From contig BSBK01009267.1 in assembly GCA_027943335.1 (NCBI GenBank), forward strand, positions 808,501-872,500: a stretch of DNA of 64,000 nt. The letters run 5' to 3'. Origin of the DNA: Chamaecyparis obtusa. Lineage: Eukaryota; Streptophyta; Pinopsida; Cupressales; Cupressaceae. The notes below the pieces were generated by a model. That model was not told the DNA's origin. It saw only the letters and a list, made by a program, of their open reading frames with translations, and ran no database searches. The position numbers and the translations under genes are program-made. Below are positions 60,430 to 64,000 of this stretch, piece after piece (position 1 is the first letter of the stretch; each line of letters opens with the position of its first letter).

Positions 60430-60501
60430 AGGGTACTAGCTCAATGGAAGAGCACCTACTTTACAAGTAGGAGGATGATGGTTCGATTCCATCATGCCCT
60501 A
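60430..60501 (+). tRNA. tRNA-Val(UAC), organelle/bacterial type, probably a transferred copy
   Basis: It folds as a 72 nt cloverleaf: acceptor AGGGTAC/ATGCCCT (five pairs, one G-T, one mismatch at the base), D stem GCTC/GAGC with a 7 nt loop, anticodon stem CCTAC/GTAGG with loop TTTACAA (anticodon TAC), variable loop AGGAT, T stem GATGG/CCATC with loop TTCGATT, discriminator A. The B box GGTTCGATTCC is perfect. The body resembles bacterial tRNA-Val(UAC) (TAGCTCA..GGAAGAGCACCT..TTACAA) far more than the plant cytosolic type, which suggests mitochondrial or plastid origin. It starts nine bases after 'attctttaa' and ends just before the right subterminal repeats of the CACTA element. Whether it is transcribed is unknown. 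Confidence 0.78.
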
Positions 60502-60502
60502 A

Positions 60503-60745
60503 TATGACTAAATTAATGACTAAATATATGAATAAATTAATGACTAAATAAATGACCAAATAAATGACCAAATAAACTACCAAATGACCAAATAAATGAC
60601 TAAATATATGACCAAATAAATGACTAAAATAGTTTAGTCATAAATTTGGTCACGAGATAAATGACCGACAATAAACTACCACTGGTCACGTGACCAAATT
60701 TGGTCATTTATCTACAATTTTTGGTAGTTTATTTGGTCATATATT
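60503..60745. repeat. right subterminal repeats of the CACTA element
   Basis: Some ten copies of 'atgac[ct]aaatAAatg'-type words, plus the palindrome TTGGTCACGTGACCAA (about 60690-60705) and TGGTCATTTATC near the end. They mirror the motifs at the left end. Confidence 0.78.
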
Positions 60746-60766
60746 GTTGTTTTTGTACTAGTGAGC

Positions 60767-61150
60767 CTTCACTACTTGAGCAATGAGCTCTAGGATAGTG
60801 TGTCCCCACCCCTAATAGGGTTATTGTAAAACACTCCTAATAGGGTTCGACCCTTGACAAGGTCACTATACTAAAAGCATTGTAAAGACAACTCCTAACA
60901 GGGTTAAGGATCTTCTAACAAGGATCATTAGACACTAGTACAGATTATTAGTGGGTGTCAATTACCACTGGGGTTTTTACCTATTTGGGTTTCACCATAT
61001 TGGTGTTATGTGTTCTGTTCATCTATCTTGTTTATGATAATGTTCATTTTAGTACTTATGCATTCAAGTTAAGTTTAAAGAGTAAAGTGAAAAAGATTAA
61101 ATATAGTGAACACTGATTCACCCCCCCTCTCAGTGTTCCCATTCCTAACA
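60767..61150 (+). mobile_element. 3' LTR of element A, last part
   Basis: It resumes the LTR right after the CACTA target copy ('cttcactacttgag') and ends CCTAACA at 61150, matching the end of the 5' LTR at 30041. Confidence 0.88.
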
Positions 61151-62340
61151 GTATCATCATGTATTATAAAATCTAGGTATCATGTAGTGGTCATGATGAA
61201 GTCACCATCCTCAATGCCAACATTAGTGAAATGGTATTCTGTACTCACTGAAGAGTTTGTACATTGTGCATCTCCCTCTGTACAAATAGAGTGGTCAGTA
61301 GGTGGATCCTCATGGGCATTGCCAGTATGGCCATGGTCTAGATGATGAGTTGGATGTGGTTGAGCGTATATGAAAATACCCACATGATCTCTAACATCCA
61401 ATATGGGGATATCATGATCTGATTGTATAAATGCATATACATCCAAAAGATCCTCAGCCAAACTAGTCAATGTGACATGTGTCATCTCTCATGTAAGTCT
61501 GTCTAGGATGGAAAGTGAAGGGATGCCCACTACACTATACATTTCATGTGAGGTCCTACTAGAGGATGCTCCACCTAATGATCTAGAGTGTCATTGAGAC
61601 ATCAAGTACTGGCTAACTTGATCCCTAGATATCGATGCGACAACTCCTACAATGTCTCCCACACTATCAATCACACCTCGAAGCTAGGTACTATGAATAA
61701 CAACATCTACCACATGACTCAATGAAGTCCAGCTATAAAAGGTTCCCTCTAACCAACAATGGTCCTGTGTGCTAGGCTCTGGCAATAAGCTCAATTAAAG
61801 GCATATCTATCAGTAAGCCTACCATGCCCCTATCATAGATGTGCTAGAAAATCAATGTAATTAATGGCCCTCCCTAAATGATCCTTAAAAAAAATCTATT
61901 TTATAAAATATAATGAAATATGGTCATTATTTGGATAATGACCATGGGAAGCTAGAAACTGGGGGTATATCAATGATGATATAGTAGGATACTGACACCT
62001 GGTAACTTGATATCTCTTCACATATTGTAATTCCACATTAATGGGAAAGCTTCCCTTTTTAGGGTTTCTTTAGGCACTAAAGCCTGTACATCCTTAAGAG
62101 AAAGACCAGAGCCAACCTCTCATCTCTTCCTCTCATGTATGGCCTCTATAACGTCTAGTGTGTAGGGAGTGGTACCATGAATTTTATATCTGATACTAAT
62201 CAAGATAGAAAGTATGGACTGACATGTGCTCTTATAGAGACTAGAGCTAGTTGAACTATTTATGGAATCTTAAAAAATCTTTCAATTTCCCTATTAGTTC
62301 GTGCAAATAGTTCCTCATGAAGAATCAATGCATCTGCCAT
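61151..62340 (-). pseudogene. 5' part of an unrecognised ORF split by element A
   Basis: Minus-strand reading starts with a plausible MADALILHEELFARTNREIE at 62340 and shows several stops and frame changes. The best part (about 61800 down to 61151) reads PSTQDHCWLEGTFYSWTSLS, GVIDSVGDIVGVVASISRDQ, SHEMYSVVGIPSLSILDRLT, TLTSLAEDLLDVYAFIQSDH, then continues in frame at 25105. The stop just before the junction is TGA where CGA is one change away. I do not recognise the family; a transposon-encoded protein is likely in this setting. Confidence 0.5.
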
Positions 62341-62645
62341 AATGACTAATAATATCTAGATATCTATATATGTGTACTTAGAAGATTTTATTTACATTCA
62401 AATAAAGTCTACATATATGTTTTTCTAATTTAATTAAAAAAAAATTAAAGTACATTTCGCCACATTATTGAATTAAAATCAATTACGTAAATTATATTTA
62501 AATGTAAATAAATGTTCACTACATATACATGCACACATATACACACATGCATATATACATGTGGACATACATACATGTACACACACATAAACAAACACAC
62601 ACACACACACACACACACACATGTGGACACATATACATACATACA
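62341..62645. repeat. non-coding stretch with ACAT/AC microsatellite
   Basis: It includes alternating 'acatatacacac' words from about 62520 and a pure AC run at about 62596-62620. Cys/Val-rich frames on the minus strand are products of this repeat. Confidence 0.8.
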
Positions 62646-63935
62646 TGTTAGAATGGAAAGATAATGGTTTGAGTGGGGAGGGGTGAATCAGTACCCACAA
62701 AATTTTTTAACTGAATACTCAATCTACAGATAGTAGTAACTAACTAACCAACTGAATCCATTGTACGCAACATTCATCAAAATGACTTTGTAAATATAAA
62801 GTACATCTAATGAAACAATAGATCAATCATGAAATGTAACAAATAACACCAATATTGTGGTTACACAGAAACCCTTGTTAGAAGGTAAAAATTGCGGTGG
62901 GGATTACACCCACAAATTATTCACTACTACAGATAATAAAATATGCTGGTTAAGGATACAAGTTGTGATCTCTTCTGGTGATCTTAACCTATTAGGAGTA
63001 ACAATCAAATCGACTAGATCTACCTTGTTAAAGGATTTAAACAATACTACTTGAGTGTGCACTCGGTTAAGAGATTTAGTAATAGACTGTTAAGTCTACT
63101 TTGCTAAGAGAGTTTTAAAACTTTGTTACAATGATTAGAGAATAGCATAAAGTATTTGTAAATGACAACTATACTTTGTCTGAATAAGATCTATGAAATA
63201 TTGAATAAATATCACCTGTATGTGTATTGTATTGTCCTTTGTTCTTCTTGGTAGCCTTGATTGCTTCTGAATAAAATGAATTGTATCTTTGATCACTACT
63301 CATTCTTTTAAACCTTTTCTGAATTTTGGTGTGGAAGCTACTACTTCAAGATCTCCTACTTGATTTTATTACTTTCCTTATGTCAAAATGATATCAATTA
63401 GAAATATATAGCAAATTTCTATGATTTCCATGACCTAATTAGGTTTACAACATCTTAGAAAACCTAATATCTACGATGTACAAAATTAACTTAGATCTAA
63501 CTATTACATAGGAATCATCATTACATTTAATGATTACATATATAATAAATAACCCTCGATCTTTTTAAAACATTTTATGAACCTATGTAACCATTTGCAT
63601 AGATAAATGTGCCTTTCCTAATTAATATGCCATTTCTTGAACAACTTGGTAAACACAACTAATTTTGTTCTATGAATACACTGGTTCTTGGTGTGTATAC
63701 TACTCGGTGCTCAGTTTACTCTGATGCTCAGTAAAAATGCTCTGGTGCCCGATTAAATATGTTTCCATTTAGCTCTTGGTAATGGCTTGTGATTGTTAGG
63801 TGTAAAGGCTTATTTGTTTAACCAACTAGCATATTGTAGCTTGATGTTCTTCCCTATACCAACTGATCAGCTTAGATAGCTGACTAGTCCAATTTGATAC
63901 TAATGACAACATATAATACTCAAATGGAGATAAAA
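62646..63935 (-). mobile_element. 3' LTR of a third element related to element C, running off the window
   Basis: It begins TGTTAGAATGG on the + strand and shares with element C's LTR, in order, 'ggggaggggtgaatcagta', 'ggtggggat.acacccacaaa', 'ctggttaagg', 'ccttgttaaaggattt', 'gcactcggt.aagagattta' and 'agactgttaagtctac'. On the minus strand the tract 'gtcaaagggggagatt' (about 63936-63950) precedes it, so the internal region lies beyond 63950. It is older than C by eye and lacks the 18 bp array. About 1.29 kb. Confidence 0.78.
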
Positions 63936-63951
63936 ATCTCCCCCTTTGACA
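63936..63951 (-). promoter_or_regulatory. polypurine tract of the third element
   Basis: The minus strand reads 'gaatgtcaaagggggagat', the same type as in elements A and C. Confidence 0.7.
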
Positions 63952-64000
63952 TTCGTATCAAAACTTGTAATGTACAAAAACTGATATCTTCAAAATGTTT

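Larger units (their letters stand above)
43168..60763. mobile_element. 17.6 kb CACTA (En/Spm-type) DNA transposon carrying host gene fragments
   Basis: The left end is CACTAATAGAA and the reverse complement of the right end is CACTAGTACAA: CACTA plus 9 of 11 matching bases. A 3 bp duplication AGC flanks it (43165-43167 and 60764-60766), the length typical of the superfamily, and the 3' LTR of element A rejoins exactly when it is removed. Both ends carry TGACCAAATAAATGAC-type subterminal repeats. No CACTA transposase (TNPD-like) frame was recognised, so it is probably non-autonomous. The inside carries fragments of an F-box gene, a lipocalin gene, PDH E1 alpha and eIF3j, plus a tRNA-like sequence. 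Confidence 0.88.
25106..61150 (+). mobile_element. element A: pol-less LTR retrotransposon, expanded to 36 kb by nested insertions
   Basis: It starts TGTTGG and ends CCTAACA, flanked by GTATT (25101-25105) and GTATC (61151-61155), a 5 bp target duplication with one change. The 5' LTR is 25106-25993 plus 29811-30041 (about 1.12 kb); the 3' LTR is 35095-35383 plus 42733-43167 plus 60767-61150 (about 1.11 kb). Internally it has a tRNA-iMet primer site, a gag-like pseudogene (30096-31226), a second ORF (31647-34884) and a polypurine tract, in about 5 kb. No protease, integrase, RT or RNase H motif was found. The two LTRs differ at roughly one base in eight over the part compared by eye, so the insertion is old. 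All three nested elements lie in its LTRs. Confidence 0.88.

Noticed and set aside
62445..62700. Cys/Val-rich small proteins on the minus strand
   Set aside because: They are translations of the AC/ACAT microsatellite.

Overview
The window is AT-rich plant nuclear DNA made almost entirely of transposable elements, many nested in one another. No complete host gene was found. Plant-type Ty1/copia and Ty3/gypsy elements, tRNA-iMet primer sites, a CACTA transposon and fragments of plant genes (plastid-type pyruvate dehydrogenase E1 alpha, temperature-induced lipocalin, an F-box protein, eIF3j) fix it as a land plant. The deep pile of old decayed LTR elements suggests a large genome, perhaps a gymnosperm; that is inference only.

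Positions 1-6690 look like the 3' part of a + strand Ty3/gypsy-type element: a polypurine tract and an LTR with a TATA box at about 5797-6690, preceded by a decayed antisense gene with a plant mobile domain (2530-4383). This LTR cuts into an oppositely oriented gypsy gag-protease remnant (6693-8567). From 10018 to about 13780 lies a + strand copia pol remnant (integrase, RT, RNase H), split precisely by a 1,186 bp terminal-inverted-repeat element (10637-11822). From 14791 to 19880 there is a diverged long inverted repeat. An LTR-like tail ends at 21368 and abuts a hierarchical satellite array (21369-24955).

From 25106 to 61150 a single old LTR retrotransposon (element A) is spread over 36 kb by three later insertions: a copia-type gag-protease element (element B, 25994-29805) in its 5' LTR, and two in its 3' LTR, a young LTR element on the minus strand (element C, 35384-42727) and a 17.6 kb CACTA DNA transposon (43168-60763). 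Each insertion has readable target-site duplications (A GTATT/GTATC, B ATCAT, C AGTTG, CACTA AGC), and the host LTR reads on when they are removed.

Two points deserve most attention. First, A and C share an unusual plan: LTR, tRNA-Met primer site, a gag-like ORF made of coiled coil plus CCHC knuckles, a large second ORF of unknown function (1,045 residues and intact in C, decayed but recognisably related in A), polypurine tract, LTR, and no protease, integrase or reverse transcriptase. C has nearly identical LTRs, so this pol-less layout has probably been mobilised recently by an unseen partner. A third related LTR starts at 62646 and runs off the window. Second, the CACTA element carries pieces of at least four unrelated host genes plus an organelle/bacterial-type tRNA-Val(UAC) sequence next to its right subterminal repeats. 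Element A itself split an older minus-strand ORF whose two halves lie at 61151-62340 and 24956-25105.
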